The notes beneath the pieces were generated by a model that saw only the letters and a list, made by a program, of their open reading frames with translations, was not told where the DNA came from and did no database searches. Shown here piece by piece: positions 8,341 through 19,057 of a DNA stretch of 64,000 nt. Positions within the stretch are counted from its first letter, which is position 1; the number at the start of each line of letters is the position of its first letter. Source of the stretch: Lysobacter gummosus. GTDB lineage: Bacteria > Pseudomonadota > Gammaproteobacteria > Xanthomonadales > Xanthomonadaceae. The position numbers and the translations under genes were made by a program. The stretch spans positions 4,588,001 to 4,652,000 of the forward strand of contig NZ_CP011131.1 of the NCBI RefSeq assembly GCF_001442805.1. The letters run 5' to 3'.

Positions 8341-8513
8341 CTAGGAGTGAGTTAAGAGGAGTGAGGAGTGAGTAGGATCAAGGGCGAAAGCAGCGTGAGT
8401 GGGGGATAGATGCGCTGAAGAGAATCGGCAAAAACAGCGAACCAGCGCCGTCGCAACCGCCAACGAACGCTCTTGATCTAACTCACTCCTCACTCCTGTG
8501 AACTCACTCCTCG
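8341..8513. repeat. Hairpin element built from 7-bp repeats (GGAGTGA type)
   Basis: The left arm (8341-8382) reads as heptamers GGAGTGA, GTTAAGA, GGAGTGA, GGAGTGA and ends in ATCAAG. The right arm (8472-8513) is its near-perfect reverse complement over about 40 bp, with about 90 bp between. The right arm ends exactly at the ribD stop codon. A sister element lies at 10604-10742. It may serve as a terminator or mRNA-protecting structure for ribD, which is inference. Confidence 0.8.
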
Positions 8514-9611
8514 TTACCCCTGACGCCTGGGCTGCAACAACACCCGCGTGTCCTCACCGAGCCGGCGCACATCGATCACATCCAGCTGCAGCTTGTGAGT
8601 CATCGCCTCGATGCCCAGGCCGTCGAACAAGGGTCGCGCGTTCTCGCCCAGCAGCACCGGCGCGATGTACAGCAACACCTCATCGACCAGCCCCTGGGCG
8701 AGAAACGCGCCGGCCAGGGTAGCGCCGGCTTCCAGCTGGATTTCGTTGACGCCGCGCTCGGCCAACAGCTTGAGCACCGCTTCCAGGTCGATGCGGCCCT
8801 CGCGCACCGGCACCGCCGCGTGCTGGGCGCTGAAATCGCGCGGCGGCTTGGCGTCGGGCGCATGCAGGTACAAGGTCGGCGCATCGCCTTCGCGCACGCG
8901 ACCGCGCGCGACCGTGGCCAGGCCGGGATCGAGCACCACCCGCAGCGGCGCGACGAAAGCGGTGTCGTCGCCCAGGCGCACGGTCAGCGAAGGATCGTCG
9001 GCCAGCACGGTGCCGGCGCCGGTCACGATCGCGCCGCAGCGCGCGCGCCAGCGCTGCACGTCCAGGCGCGAAGCCTCGCCGCTGATCCATTTGGATTCGC
9101 CGCTGGCCAGCGCGCTGCGGCCGTCCAGGCTGGTCGCCAGCTTGACCCGCAGCCACGGCCGTCCACGCTCCAGGCGCGCAAGGTAGCCGCGATTGAGCGC
9201 GCGCGCCTGGGTTTCCATCAGGCCGCTTTCCACCGCGATGCCGGCCGCCTGCAGCTTGGCGAAACCGGCGCCGTCCACTTGCGGGAACGGGTCGCGCATC
9301 GCCGCGACCACGCGCGCCACGCCGGCTTCGATCAGCGCATCGCTGCACGGCCCGGTGCGGCCGGTGTGCGCGCACGGCTCCAGGGTCACGTACGCGGTCG
9401 CGCCGCGCGCGCGGTCGCCGGCCGCGCGCAGCGCATGCACTTCCGCGTGCGGCTCTCCGGCGCGCACGTGCCAGCCCTCGCCGACGATTTCCTCGCCGTG
9501 CGCGATCACGCAGCCGACCATCGGATTGGGTTTGGTGGTGTAGGCGCCCTTCTCGGCCAGGCGCAGCGCGCGGGCCATGTGGGCGTGATCGGTGGCGCTG
9601 AATTCGCTCAC
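8514..9611 (-). CDS. ribD: Bifunctional riboflavin deaminase/reductase RibD
   Basis: 365 aa. The N-terminal deaminase removes an amino group from the pyrimidine intermediate; its zinc site is HAEVHAL (His55, Glu57) and EPCAHTGRTGPC (Cys80, Cys89). The C-terminal half (from about residue 150) is the NADPH-dependent reductase, with VKLATSLDGRSALASGESKWISG and GPTL-like EAGATLAGAFL. The chosen start is GTG at 9611, whose GTGA overlaps the stop of the upstream membrane-protein gene. It is separated from the other rib genes by about 2 kb, and no FMN riboswitch is visible before it. Confidence 0.94.
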   Translation of the reverse strand: MSEFSATDHAHMARALRLAEKGAYTTKPNPMVGCVIAHGEEIVGEGWHVRAGEPHAEVHALRAAGDRARGATAYVTLEPCAHTGRTGPCSDALIEAGVARVVAAMRDPFPQVDGAGFAKLQAAGIAVESGLMETQARALNRGYLARLERGRPWLRVKLATSLDGRSALASGESKWISGEASRLDVQRWRARCGAIVTGAGTVLADDPSLTVRLGDDTAFVAPLRVVLDPGLATVARGRVREGDAPTLYLHAPDAKPPRDFSAQHAAVPVREGRIDLEAVLKLLAERGVNEIQLEAGATLAGAFLAQGLVDEVLLYIAPVLLGENARPLFDGLGIEAMTHKLQLDVIDVRRLGEDTRVLLQPRRQG

Positions 9612-10084
9612 AGCCAATCCTTCGTAGTCTGGTAGCTCGCTCGTGGCACGTTGCGGCGGAAATCGGCCAAAAACGCCGCGGGATCGTCGATGCCGATGAA
9701 CAACACCGTATGCCCGCTCGCGTGCTTGATCGCCAGCCGATCGACTTCGCCTCGTTTCAAAAAGGCCCGCACCTCGCGCACCTCGATCAGATCCAGTCGT
9801 CCCTGGATCGGTCCCTCGCAGCACAGATGTCCGTCGTCGAACCACAGCGCGGTGCCATCGATATCGCGCCAGTGCGCCGCCTCCGCGCGGCGTTCGCGCC
9901 ACCACAGCAACAGCGCCAGCACCGCCCACACGATGGCCAAGCCGGTCGCTGGCGGACTGGGGTAGAAGTAAGCGCCGGCGGCTACGAGCGGCAGGCCCGT
10001 CGCGTACAGCACCCACATCGAAAACCAATGGCTGCGCAATTTATCGCGCGCATACCGGTACTTGCGTGGAGCGCTCTCGCTCAT
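9608..10084 (-). CDS. Small membrane protein of unknown function
   Basis: 158 aa. A basic N-terminus ([17 protein letters not shown]) is followed by two hydrophobic segments, about residues 20-38 and 45-62 ([37 protein letters not shown]). A cytoplasmic domain of about 95 residues follows, with a PH-like pattern ([20 protein letters not shown]...[18 protein letters not shown]). I do not recognise the family. It is coupled on both sides: its ATG overlaps the nrdR stop and its stop overlaps the ribD GTG, so nrdR, this gene and ribD form one unit. Confidence 0.8.
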   Translation of the reverse strand: MSESAPRKYRYARDKLRSHWFSMWVLYATGLPLVAAGAYFYPSPPATGLAIVWAVLALLLWWRERRAEAAHWRDIDGTALWFDDGHLCCEGPIQGRLDLIEVREVRAFLKRGEVDRLAIKHASGHTVLFIGIDDPAAFLADFRRNVPRASYQTTKDWL

Positions 10085-10599
10085 CGCCGCTTGGGTCGCT
10101 CGGCCTGTACGTCGTCGCCCAACAGCGGCAGCTGCCCGTCGCCGGGAATATCGCGTTCCAGGCGGTCGAGTTCCTCGCGGAAATCGGCCACGTCCTCGAA
10201 CGAGCGGTACACCGAGGCGAAGCGCACGTAGCCGACATGGTCGAGCTTGCGCAGCTCGGCCATGACGAATTCGCCGATCCGGCGCGAGGCCAGTTCGCGC
10301 TCGGCGGTCATGCGCAGTTGATGGACCACCGCGCGCACCGCCGATTCGATCTGTTCTTCCGAGACCGGGCGCTTTTGCAGCGCGCGATCGAAGCCGGCGC
10401 GCAGCTTGCGCGCGTCGAAGGCCTCGCGGCGGCCGTCGCCCTTGATGATCACCGGCAGCTTGAGTTCGATCGTCTCGATCGTGCTGAAACGTTCCCCGCA
10501 AGCCTCGCAGACGCGGCGGCGACGGATGGTCGCGCCGTCGTCGGACACGCGCGAATCGATGACCCGGGTGTCCACGTGCTGGCAGAAGGGACAATGCAT
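10081..10599 (-). CDS. nrdR: Transcriptional repressor NrdR
   Basis: 172 aa. NrdR represses ribonucleotide reductase genes when dATP is abundant. The zinc ribbon is formed by Cys3, Cys6, Cys31 and Cys34 (MHCPFC ... [11 protein letters not shown]). The ATP-cone domain follows ([21 protein letters not shown]). It heads the nrdR-membrane protein-ribD unit, a common neighbourhood in gammaproteobacteria. The left arm of a heptamer hairpin begins 5 nt before its ATG, leaving no clear Shine-Dalgarno. Confidence 0.96.
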   Translation of the reverse strand: MHCPFCQHVDTRVIDSRVSDDGATIRRRRVCEACGERFSTIETIELKLPVIIKGDGRREAFDARKLRAGFDRALQKRPVSEEQIESAVRAVVHQLRMTAERELASRRIGEFVMAELRKLDHVGYVRFASVYRSFEDVADFREELDRLERDIPGDGQLPLLGDDVQAERPKRR

Positions 10600-10603
10600 T
10601 GGC

Positions 10604-10742
10604 TAGGAGTGAGTCGAGAGGAGTGAGAAGTGAGTGGACAGGCCGGTAACGCGGCCACTGTCCTCCGAACCAGCAACAAGAACAAGCCACGGCACGGTTG
10701 CTGTTGCTCGTTCCTCACTCCTCACCGCTCACTCCTCGCTCT
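10604..10742. repeat. Second GGAGTGA-type heptamer hairpin, between glyA and nrdR
   Basis: The left arm (about 10604-10640) reads GGAGTGA, GTCGAGA, GGAGTGA, GAAGTGA in 7-bp steps. The right arm (about 10708-10742) is the inverse (CTCACTCCTCACCGCTCACTCCTCG) and touches the glyA stop codon. The architecture is the same as the element at 8341-8513: arms adjacent to coding ends and an unrelated interior of about 70 bp. Confidence 0.75.
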
Positions 10743-12031
10743 CAGCCGTAAACCGGGAACTGAGCGCACTGCCTGGTCACGTTCTCGCGCACCCCGGCGA
10801 TGACCTTCTCATCCTTCGGGTTGTCGAGCACGTCGCAGATCCACTCGGCCAGGGCGACGCAATCGGGTTCCTTGTAGCCGCGGGTGGTGACGGCCGGGGT
10901 GCCGATGCGCAGGCCCGAGGTCACGAAGGGCTTCTGCGGATCGTTGGGCACCGCGTTCTTGTTGACGGTGATGTGGGCGCGGCCGAGCGCGGCTTCCGCG
11001 TCCTTGCCGGTGATGCCCTTGCCGATCATGTCCACCAGCATCAGATGATTCTGCGTGCCGCCGGAAACGATCTTGTAGCCGCGCGCGATGATGGTCTTGG
11101 CCATGGCCTGGGCGTTCTTCACGACCTGGGCCTGGTAGTCCTTGAACTCCGGCTCCAGCGCTTCCTTGAACGCCACCGCCTTGGCCGCGATCACGTGCAT
11201 CAGCGGGCCGCCCTGGATGCCCGGGAAGACGATGCTCTGCAGCTTCTTCTGCATTTCATCGAAATCCACCGCGCCGGTGCCGGTGTCCACCGCCGATTCC
11301 CAGCGCTTGGCCACGATGATGCCGCCGCGCGGGCCGCGCAGGGTCTTGTGGGTGGTCGAGGTGACCACGTGCGCGTGCGGGACCGGGCTGGGGTAGACGC
11401 CGGCGGCAATCAGGCCGGCGACGTGGGCCATGTCCACGAACAGGTAGGCGCCGACCTTGTCCGCGATGGCGCGGAAACGCGCCCAGTCCACCACTTGCGA
11501 GTAGGCGCTGAAGCCGGCCACGACCATCTTCGGCTTGTGCTCCAGGGCCAGGCGCTCGACTTCCTCATAATCGATCAGGCCCTGCTCGTTGACGCCGTAC
11601 TGCACGGCGTTGAACAGCTTGCCGCTGGCGTTGACCTTGGCGCCGTGGGTCAGGTGGCCGCCGTGGGCCAGGCTCATGCCCAGGATGGTGTCGCCCGGGT
11701 TGAGCAGGGCGAAATACACCGCCTGGTTGGCCTGCGAGCCCGAATGCGGCTGCACGTTGCCGTAATCGGCGTCGAACAGCTGCTTGACCCGGTCGATCGC
11801 CAGCTGCTCGGCGACGTCCACGAATTCGCAGCCGCCGTAATAGCGCTTGCCCGGGTAGCCCTCGGCGTACTTATTGGTCAGCACGCTGCCCTGGGCCTCC
11901 AGCACGCGCGGGCTGGCGTAGTTTTCCGAGGCGATCAATTCGACGTGGTCTTCCTGGCGACGCGCCTCGTCGGCGATGGCCTGGGCGAGTTCATCGTCGA
12001 ATCCGGCAATACGGGTGTGGCTGGGAAACAT
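10742..12031 (-). CDS. glyA: Serine hydroxymethyltransferase
   Basis: 429 aa. A PLP enzyme that interconverts serine and glycine and loads tetrahydrofolate with a one-carbon unit. Visible family motifs are [19 protein letters not shown], the [15 protein letters not shown] segment and the PLP-lysine segment [16 protein letters not shown]. The start at 12031 ([15 protein letters not shown]) matches the family N-terminus. An upstream in-frame ATG at 12133 would add 34 low-complexity residues. Transcription is probably from the promoter proposed at 12142-12170. Confidence 0.96.
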   Translation of the reverse strand: MFPSHTRIAGFDDELAQAIADEARRQEDHVELIASENYASPRVLEAQGSVLTNKYAEGYPGKRYYGGCEFVDVAEQLAIDRVKQLFDADYGNVQPHSGSQANQAVYFALLNPGDTILGMSLAHGGHLTHGAKVNASGKLFNAVQYGVNEQGLIDYEEVERLALEHKPKMVVAGFSAYSQVVDWARFRAIADKVGAYLFVDMAHVAGLIAAGVYPSPVPHAHVVTSTTHKTLRGPRGGIIVAKRWESAVDTGTGAVDFDEMQKKLQSIVFPGIQGGPLMHVIAAKAVAFKEALEPEFKDYQAQVVKNAQAMAKTIIARGYKIVSGGTQNHLMLVDMIGKGITGKDAEAALGRAHITVNKNAVPNDPQKPFVTSGLRIGTPAVTTRGYKEPDCVALAEWICDVLDNPKDEKVIAGVRENVTRQCAQFPVYG

Positions 12032-12141
12032 TCGCGGCCTCGGGGAAAGAGCGGACGGGGAAGGGGGGAGGAGGTCTAACGGCCGGGCCGGCAACGCACG
12101 CGGTGCCGTTAACGTGCCGGTGGCTTGACGCAAGACTTGAA

Positions 12142-12170
12142 ATGTTAGCCTAGGGGCGTATGGCGGCCAA
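12142..12170 (-). promoter_or_regulatory. Candidate promoter for glyA
   Basis: On the minus strand TTGGCC (12165-12170) and TAACAT (12142-12147) are separated by exactly 17 bp. Transcription would start near 12135, leaving a leader of about 100 nt before glyA. The rest of the 283-bp gap to the divergent hydroxylase gene shows no riboswitch that I recognise. Confidence 0.4.
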
Positions 12171-12314
12171 CCGCCAAGGCGGGGCTGCCATCGGCGCCCG
12201 CTCCGGCGGACAATACTCGCCTCACACTTTTAATGTGCCCGCCCAACCGCCGGACCCGCCGCCCTACCCCGGCGCCCCCCGACTTGCGCGGCCCCTGATT
12301 CGGATGTTGCGACC

Positions 12315-13217
12315 ATGAAATGGGTCTTCGTCTTCCTGTTCCTCGCCAGCGCGGTGTACGTGCACTACCGCGGCCGGGTGCGCCATCGTCTGGGCCGGCA
12401 GCTGCTGGACCACTCGACCTTCATGGCCCCGATCAACGTGCTGATGTACGCCTGCTCGCGGGTGCCGACCACCGCCTTCCTGAGCCCGGACCAGTACTTC
12501 CCGGAGCTGGAGCCGCTGCGCGCGCGCTGGCGCGAAATCCGCGCCGAGGCCCTGCATCTGCGCGAACTGCAGCAGATCAAGGCCGCCGAGGGTTACAACG
12601 ACGTCGGCTTCAACTCGTTCTTCCGCCGCGGCTGGAAGCGCTTTTACCTGAAGTGGTACGACGACGCCCATCCCTCGGCCGCCGAGCTGTGCCCGGTCAC
12701 CACCCAGCTGTTGCGCGAGGTGCCCAGCGTCAAGGCGGCGATGTTCACCGAGCTGCCGCCGGGCGGCGAACTGCGCCCGCACCGCGACCCCTACGCCGGC
12801 TCGCTGCGCCTGCACCTGGGCCTGGACACGCCCAACGACGACGCCTGTTTCATCGACGTGGACGGCCAGCGCTACAGCTGGCGCGACGGCGAATGGACCA
12901 TGTTCGACGAGACCTACATCCACTGGGCCCAGAACGGTTCCAGCCAGAACCGCATCATCCTGTTCTGCGACATCGAGCGGCCGATGCGCTGGGGCTGGGC
13001 GCGCGGGCTGAACCGTTTCATCGCCAAGCGCCTGATCGCGGCCGGCGCCTCGCCCAATAACGAGGGCGACAAGACCGGCGGGATCAATAAGGCGTTCAAG
13101 TACTTCTACACCTTGCGGCTCAAGGCCAAGGGGCTGAAGGAACGCAGCAAGGGGACGTACTACTTCTTCAAGTACGCGGCGGTGGTGGCGGTGGTGGCGT
13201 TTATTGTCTGGCTTTGA
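12315..13217 (+). CDS. lpxO: Aspartyl/asparaginyl beta-hydroxylase, LpxO-like
   Basis: 300 aa. Residues 1-14 form an N-terminal membrane anchor and the last 15 residues (AAVVAVVAFIVWL) a second one, as in lipid A hydroxylase LpxO, which adds a 2-hydroxyl to a lipid A acyl chain with Fe(II) and 2-oxoglutarate. Iron ligands are visible as His156-x-Asp158 (RPHRDP) and His203 (YIHWAQN), with RIILFCDIERP providing the co-substrate arginine. Specificity for lipid A rather than another acyl or peptide substrate is inference from length and topology. Confidence 0.85.
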   Translation: MKWVFVFLFLASAVYVHYRGRVRHRLGRQLLDHSTFMAPINVLMYACSRVPTTAFLSPDQYFPELEPLRARWREIRAEALHLRELQQIKAAEGYNDVGFNSFFRRGWKRFYLKWYDDAHPSAAELCPVTTQLLREVPSVKAAMFTELPPGGELRPHRDPYAGSLRLHLGLDTPNDDACFIDVDGQRYSWRDGEWTMFDETYIHWAQNGSSQNRIILFCDIERPMRWGWARGLNRFIAKRLIAAGASPNNEGDKTGGINKAFKYFYTLRLKAKGLKERSKGTYYFFKYAAVVAVVAFIVWL

Positions 13218-13305
13218 GGTTGGAGTTCGGGCTTCGGGTCAGGTGAGCCCTGTTTCAGCGCGATTGCGATGGCGTTCCTGGTCGATGGCGACGTCCCTCC
13301 CAGGC

Positions 13306-13603
13306 CGTCATTCCCGCGAAGGCAGGCTCCGCTTTACTTCGGCGGAGCCGAACGTCCAGAGACTTCAGCGCCATCCCTCCAGACCGTCATTCCCGCGAAA
13401 GCGGGAATCCAGCGACTTCAAAGGCTCTCGCACGAAAGGCCCTGGATGTTCGGCTCCGCCGAAGTAAAGCGGAGCCCGCCTTCGCGGGAATGACGACCTG
13501 GAGGGATGGTGCTGAAGTCTCTGGATTCCCGCCTTCGCGGGAATGACGGTGTGGAGAGATGGCGCTTAAGTCTCTGGATTCCCGCCTTCGCGGGAATGAC
13601 GAC
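13306..13603. repeat. REP-like array before ettA, six units in two orientations
   Basis: Six copies of the CATTCCCGCGAA-type palindrome occupy this stretch. The first two face right (13306, 13387) and the others left (ending about 13495, 13549, 13603). Two units, one in each orientation, carry the alternative hairpin GGCTCCG..CGGAGCC (13326-13350 and 13450-13475), mirroring the variant at 7432-7461. No gene is seen in 13218-13839 beyond this array and the promoter below. Confidence 0.85.
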
Positions 13604-13741
13604 TTGTGCGGAAATGACGGCCTGGCAGCAGCACAGCCCCGGAAACTCCAATCCCGCCTCCCTTTGCGACTCCAACGGCCCATACCCCGGCCATTTGAAT
13701 CCCCGCCCCGCGCCACCATCTCCTGATCCCGTCCCCCGCGC

Positions 13742-13770
13742 TGGAACCCAGCCGGCGCCTGCGGGATAAT
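13742..13770 (+). promoter_or_regulatory. Candidate promoter for ettA
   Basis: GATAAT at 13765-13770 is one base from the -10 consensus, with TGGAAC 17 bp upstream as a weak -35. It would give a leader of about 63 nt. A GGAG ribosome-binding site precedes the ATG at 13840. Confidence 0.4.
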
Positions 13771-13839
13771 CCTCGTTTCCCGCCCCGCCCCTGCGGCCTT
13801 CCCCGGCCCGGCTCGGCGCGTCCATGCTTCGGAGTTCGC

Positions 13840-15501
<1,662 letters not shown>

Positions 15502-15507
15502 GACCCC

Positions 15508-15537
15508 ATCGGGCCGCGTCGATCGACGCGGCCCGAT
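15508..15537. terminator. 30-bp palindrome after ettA
   Basis: A perfect palindrome, ATCGGGCCGCGTCGA followed by its reverse complement, starts 6 nt after the ettA stop and is followed by TCGTTCT. The very stable stem resembles an intrinsic terminator, although the T-run is poor. Confidence 0.55.
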
Positions 15538-15623
15538 TCGTTCTGCGCACCCGGCGTCGCGATCTTCACGCGCGGCGCCGACCGCAACCATGCCATTCGC
15601 AATTCCCGCCGAGTCGTACCGCC

Positions 15624-16031
15624 ATGCCGATCCTTCTGCCGATCCTCGCCTTCATCGCCTTGCTGGCGTTCGCGCCGGAAGCGGCGTTGAAACTCGGCGT
15701 CTGGTTCGCCGTCACCACCGCGACGGTACGGATCAGCGCCGACAAGCTGGTCGGTTGCGCGGTGAGCTACGGCGAAGCCGCCTGGGCGGTGATCTACGCA
15801 GCGATCCTGCCGGTGCTGGTGATCTTCGGCCTGCTCAGTTTCGGCGCGTCCACCGGCATTACCCAGTTCCAGGGCACCGGCGCCTTCGTGGTACTGGCGA
15901 TCCTGCTCGGCTCGTTCATCGCAGCGTTCATGCTGGCGCTGCGCACCAGCTTCAAGGACAGCGCGATCATCGCCGCGGTCAGCACCATCGCCAGCGTGGC
16001 GCTGGCGCTGCTGATCCGCGCCCTGACGTGA
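15624..16031 (+). CDS. Small integral membrane protein of unknown function
   Basis: 135 aa, almost entirely hydrophobic with four likely transmembrane helices (about residues 2-20, 50-70, 83-105 and 112-133). There is no charged catalytic cluster, so a structural or transport accessory role is possible, but nothing specific can be said. I do not recognise a family. It sits alone between ettA and the aminopeptidase gene, on the same strand. Confidence 0.65.
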   Translation: MPILLPILAFIALLAFAPEAALKLGVWFAVTTATVRISADKLVGCAVSYGEAAWAVIYAAILPVLVIFGLLSFGASTGITQFQGTGAFVVLAILLGSFIAAFMLALRTSFKDSAIIAAVSTIASVALALLIRALT

Positions 16032-16104
16032 ACGCCCGCACGCCCGGAACACGCGCATTGCGCGATCATGCACACACCCCCGCGCCGAACCCGAGGATGA
16101 CCCC

Positions 16105-16842
16105 ATGACCGTCCTGCACGCATTCGAACTCGAAGGCCTGCGCCGCGCCGGCTCGCTGGTGGCGTCGATCCTGACGACCATGCGCGAAGCCGCCGTCCCC
16201 GGCGCGGTCTCGCGCGATCTCGACGCCATCGGCGCGGCGATGCTGCGCGAGGCCGGCGCGCGCTCGGCGCCGCAGCTGACCTACGATTTCCCCGGCGCGA
16301 CCTGCATCAGCATCAACGCCATCGCCGCACACGGCATTCCCGATGCGACCGTGCTGCACGAGGGCGACCTGATCAATATCGACGTCTCGGCCGAACTCGA
16401 CGGCTACTTCGCCGACACCGGCGGCAGTTTCGTCATCGGCGCGCCCAACGCCACCCAGCAGAAACTGCTCGACGCGACCTTGGAAGCGCGCGACACCGCG
16501 ATCGCGCAACTGCGCGCCGGCAACCTGATCAACAGCATCGGCCGCACCGTCGAAGGCGTCGCCGCCAAGCGCGGCCTGCGCGTGATCCGCAACCTCGGCA
16601 GCCACGGCGTCGGCCGCGCCCTGCACGAAGCGCCGGGCAACATCCCCGGCTACTACGATCCGCGCGACACCCGCCGCCTGCACGAAGGCATGGTGATCAC
16701 GGTCGAACCGTTCCTGGCCACCCATTGCACCCAGACCGACGAAGGCGCCGACGGCTGGGCGATGCGCTGCCGCCGCGGTTTCGCCGCGCAGTTCGAACAC
16801 ACGGTGGTGGTGACTTCGGGCGAGCCGATCATCGTCACTTGA
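16105..16842 (+). CDS. map: Type I methionine aminopeptidase
   Basis: 245 aa. It removes N-terminal methionine from nascent proteins. All five metal ligands of the family can be placed: Asp93, Asp104 ([18 protein letters not shown]), His167 (GSHGVG), Glu201 (ITVEPF) and Glu231 (QFEHTVVV), plus His76 (AHGIP) and His174. GSHGVG replaces the usual GHGIG and AHGIP replaces CHGIP, so it differs somewhat from the housekeeping enzyme and may be a second copy. That is inference. A GAGG ribosome-binding site precedes the ATG. Confidence 0.88.
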   Translation: MTVLHAFELEGLRRAGSLVASILTTMREAAVPGAVSRDLDAIGAAMLREAGARSAPQLTYDFPGATCISINAIAAHGIPDATVLHEGDLINIDVSAELDGYFADTGGSFVIGAPNATQQKLLDATLEARDTAIAQLRAGNLINSIGRTVEGVAAKRGLRVIRNLGSHGVGRALHEAPGNIPGYYDPRDTRRLHEGMVITVEPFLATHCTQTDEGADGWAMRCRRGFAAQFEHTVVVTSGEPIIVT

Positions 16843-16951
16843 AGGCCGGGATTCGGGATTCGCGGGAGCACGGCGGCGCGGTGGTTTTCCGGCCGGATTT
16901 TTTCTTCAAGCCGCGGCGACCGATGCCGCCGGCCCAACAAGGATTCGCGAT

Positions 16952-17764
16952 ATGAGTTTCATGCAGTCGTTGCGGCAGCGCTGGCACAGCGCCGACACCC
17001 TGGTCTGCGTCGGCCTGGACCCGGAGCCGGCGAAATTCCCGGCCAGGTTCGCCGCCGACGGCGACGCGGTGTTCGCCTTCAATCGCGACATCATCGACGC
17101 CACCGCCGAATACGCCTGCGCGTTCAAGCCGCAGATCGCCCACTTCGCCGCGCTGCGCGCCGAAGACGCGCTCACCCGCCTGATCGAGTACGTGCACGCC
17201 AAACATCCCGGCATCCCGGTGATCCTGGACAGCAAGCGCGGCGACATCGGCAGCACCGCGCAGCACTACGTGAGCGAGGCCTTCGACCGCTACGGCGCCG
17301 ACGCGGTCACCGCCAACCCGTATCTGGGCCGCGATTCGGTGCAGCCGTTTCTCGACCGCGCCGACCGCGGCGTGGTGGTGCTGTGCCGCACTTCCAATCC
17401 CGGCGCCGGCGATCTGCAGGACCTGCTCGTCGATGGCCGCCCGCTGTATCAGCACGTCGCGGAAAAAGTCGCGCGCGACTGGAACGGCAACGGCAACTGC
17501 TCGCTGGTGGTCGGCGCGACCTGGCCTTCGCAACTGCGCGAAGTGCGCGCGATCGTCGGCGACGTGCCGTTCCTGGTGCCCGGCGTCGGCGCCCAGGGCG
17601 GCGATGTCGAAGCGGTGGTCGGCAACGCCAAGACCGCCGACGGCACCGGCCTGATGGTCAGCAGCTCGCGTGCGATCCTGTACGCCTCCGCCGGCGAGGA
17701 TTACGCGCAGGCCGCCGCCATTGCCGCGAAGTCGCTGCGCGATCAGATCAACCGCTATCGCTGA
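16952..17764 (+). CDS. pyrF: Orotidine 5'-phosphate decarboxylase
   Basis: 270 aa, the longer type-2 form of the enzyme that makes UMP. The signature [14 protein letters not shown] at about residues 91-104 holds the catalytic Lys-Asp pair. [12 protein letters not shown] at the N-terminus and [10 protein letters not shown] near residue 208, a phosphate-binding loop, agree with the family. The 109-nt spacer before it contains one heptamer arm (GGGATTC repeated twice). Confidence 0.94.
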   Translation: MSFMQSLRQRWHSADTLVCVGLDPEPAKFPARFAADGDAVFAFNRDIIDATAEYACAFKPQIAHFAALRAEDALTRLIEYVHAKHPGIPVILDSKRGDIGSTAQHYVSEAFDRYGADAVTANPYLGRDSVQPFLDRADRGVVVLCRTSNPGAGDLQDLLVDGRPLYQHVAEKVARDWNGNGNCSLVVGATWPSQLREVRAIVGDVPFLVPGVGAQGGDVEAVVGNAKTADGTGLMVSSSRAILYASAGEDYAQAAAIAAKSLRDQINRYR

Positions 17765-17777
17765 GCGCGGCCCGCGC

Positions 17778-18041
17778 GTGAGCCACTCGTTCCTGCACAT
17801 GGACAACCACGAGGTGGCCGCCGCGCTGCGCGTACTGTTCGCGCGCGGCGAGGTCGAACTGCTCGGCGAAGGTCTTGTCCCCGAAGCGGATTTCTTCTTA
17901 TGCCGCTGGCGCGGAAAACGCGTGAATGCGAAGTTCGACTTGGCCTACGGCCCGGATCTGCATTTCATCGAGCCGTGCACGGCGCAGGAGCAGGCCGAGC
18001 TGGAAGCGCTGATCGCCGCGGTCGAACCGCGCACCGGCTGA
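17778..18041 (+). CDS. Small conserved-looking protein of unknown function
   Basis: 87 aa if the GTG at 17778 is used, or 80 aa from the ATG at 17799 (MDNHEVAAALRVLF); neither has a clear ribosome-binding site. The sequence has an amphipathic, acidic make-up (EVELLGEGLVPEADFFLCRWRG, AQEQAELEALIAAVE) with no known motif. It begins 14 nt after pyrF and is likely to be co-transcribed with it. It converges with the DUF1444-like gene, leaving 19 nt between them. Confidence 0.6.
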   Translation: MSHSFLHMDNHEVAAALRVLFARGEVELLGEGLVPEADFFLCRWRGKRVNAKFDLAYGPDLHFIEPCTAQEQAELEALIAAVEPRTG

Positions 18042-18060
18042 CCGCGGCGCTGGCGCCGCC

Positions 18061-18942
18061 TCAATCGGCCAGCACCTGCAGGCGGTCTTCGCGGAACACG
18101 TACAGCGCCCGCGACAGGTTGTAGGCCGAAGATTGTTCGATCTGTGCGGCGATGTCCTTCAGCGACGCCAGGCTCTCCGCATCGTCGCTGCCGCAAACCA
18201 TCACCTCATCGCGCGCGGCGATCGCGAACACCGGATCGCCCTGCACGTCGATGCGTTCGCGCCAACGATCGAACAACAGCACCATGCTGGCGTCGTAGTT
18301 GCGGTCCAGACGCGCCACAAAGCGGCCTTCACCGCCCTGGATCTGCAGTTCCGGCAGGAATTTGGTCAGGTTGTTCAGCGCTTGCGCGTGCAGCGCTTCG
18401 CGGCCCAGGCCGCGGCGCTCGGCTTCGGTCGGCGACAGGAAGCTCATCGACTCGGGCGTGTCTTCGACATAGGTCAGCACCAGATCGCCGGCCAGCGGTT
18501 CGACGATGAAGGGAATCTGCGCGCCGGCGCCGATCGAGCGCGCCTGCTGCAATGCGATCTCGTGCCAGCCGCGGGTCTTGAGCACCGGCAGGATCACCGC
18601 GTTGGCGCGGCCGGCCTCGTCGCTGTCGCCATCGACGAAACTGCGCTGCATCGCCTGCGCCGACGCCAGTTGATCGCTAAGCACCTCGCTCAACCGCTGC
18701 GGCGCGTCGAGATAACGCTGGTAACTGTTGCCGAGAAAATTCGTGGCCTTGAAGCCGTCCGGCAACGACCACTCGATGCGCGTGTCCGCGACCCGCGCGC
18801 CGTGCGTGATCGCCAGCCGCGCCTGCGGCCAGGCCTCGCGCAGCAACGCCGCGTAGCGGTCGGCGAAGGCGTGCAGATCCATCGGATGCTCCAGCGGCCG
18901 TCCCTCGGGCCGGCCGCCGAACAGCTTGCTGAAGAAGGACAT
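18061..18942 (-). CDS. DUF1444-like cytosolic protein
   Basis: 293 aa, without signal peptide or membrane segment. The core FLGNSYQRYLDAPQRLSEVL and the spread of short conserved blocks (ILPVLKTRGWHEIALQQ, AGDLVLTYVEDTPESMSFLS, EALHAQALNNLTKFLPEL) match my memory of the DUF1444/YtpQ family, whose role is unknown. The start at 18942 begins MSFFSKLFGG. It is divergent from the hydrolase gene. Confidence 0.7.
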   Translation of the reverse strand: MSFFSKLFGGRPEGRPLEHPMDLHAFADRYAALLREAWPQARLAITHGARVADTRIEWSLPDGFKATNFLGNSYQRYLDAPQRLSEVLSDQLASAQAMQRSFVDGDSDEAGRANAVILPVLKTRGWHEIALQQARSIGAGAQIPFIVEPLAGDLVLTYVEDTPESMSFLSPTEAERRGLGREALHAQALNNLTKFLPELQIQGGEGRFVARLDRNYDASMVLLFDRWRERIDVQGDPVFAIAARDEVMVCGSDDAESLASLKDIAAQIEQSSAYNLSRALYVFREDRLQVLAD

Positions 18943-19057
18943 GACCGGTTCCTTGTGGTCGGCCCGCGGGCCCGTGTCGGCCGACTATACGGGTCGCCCC
19001 GTGGACAGGTGCATTCACAACCTTCACGCATCCGGATCGCGGGTTAGGCTAGCGGCC

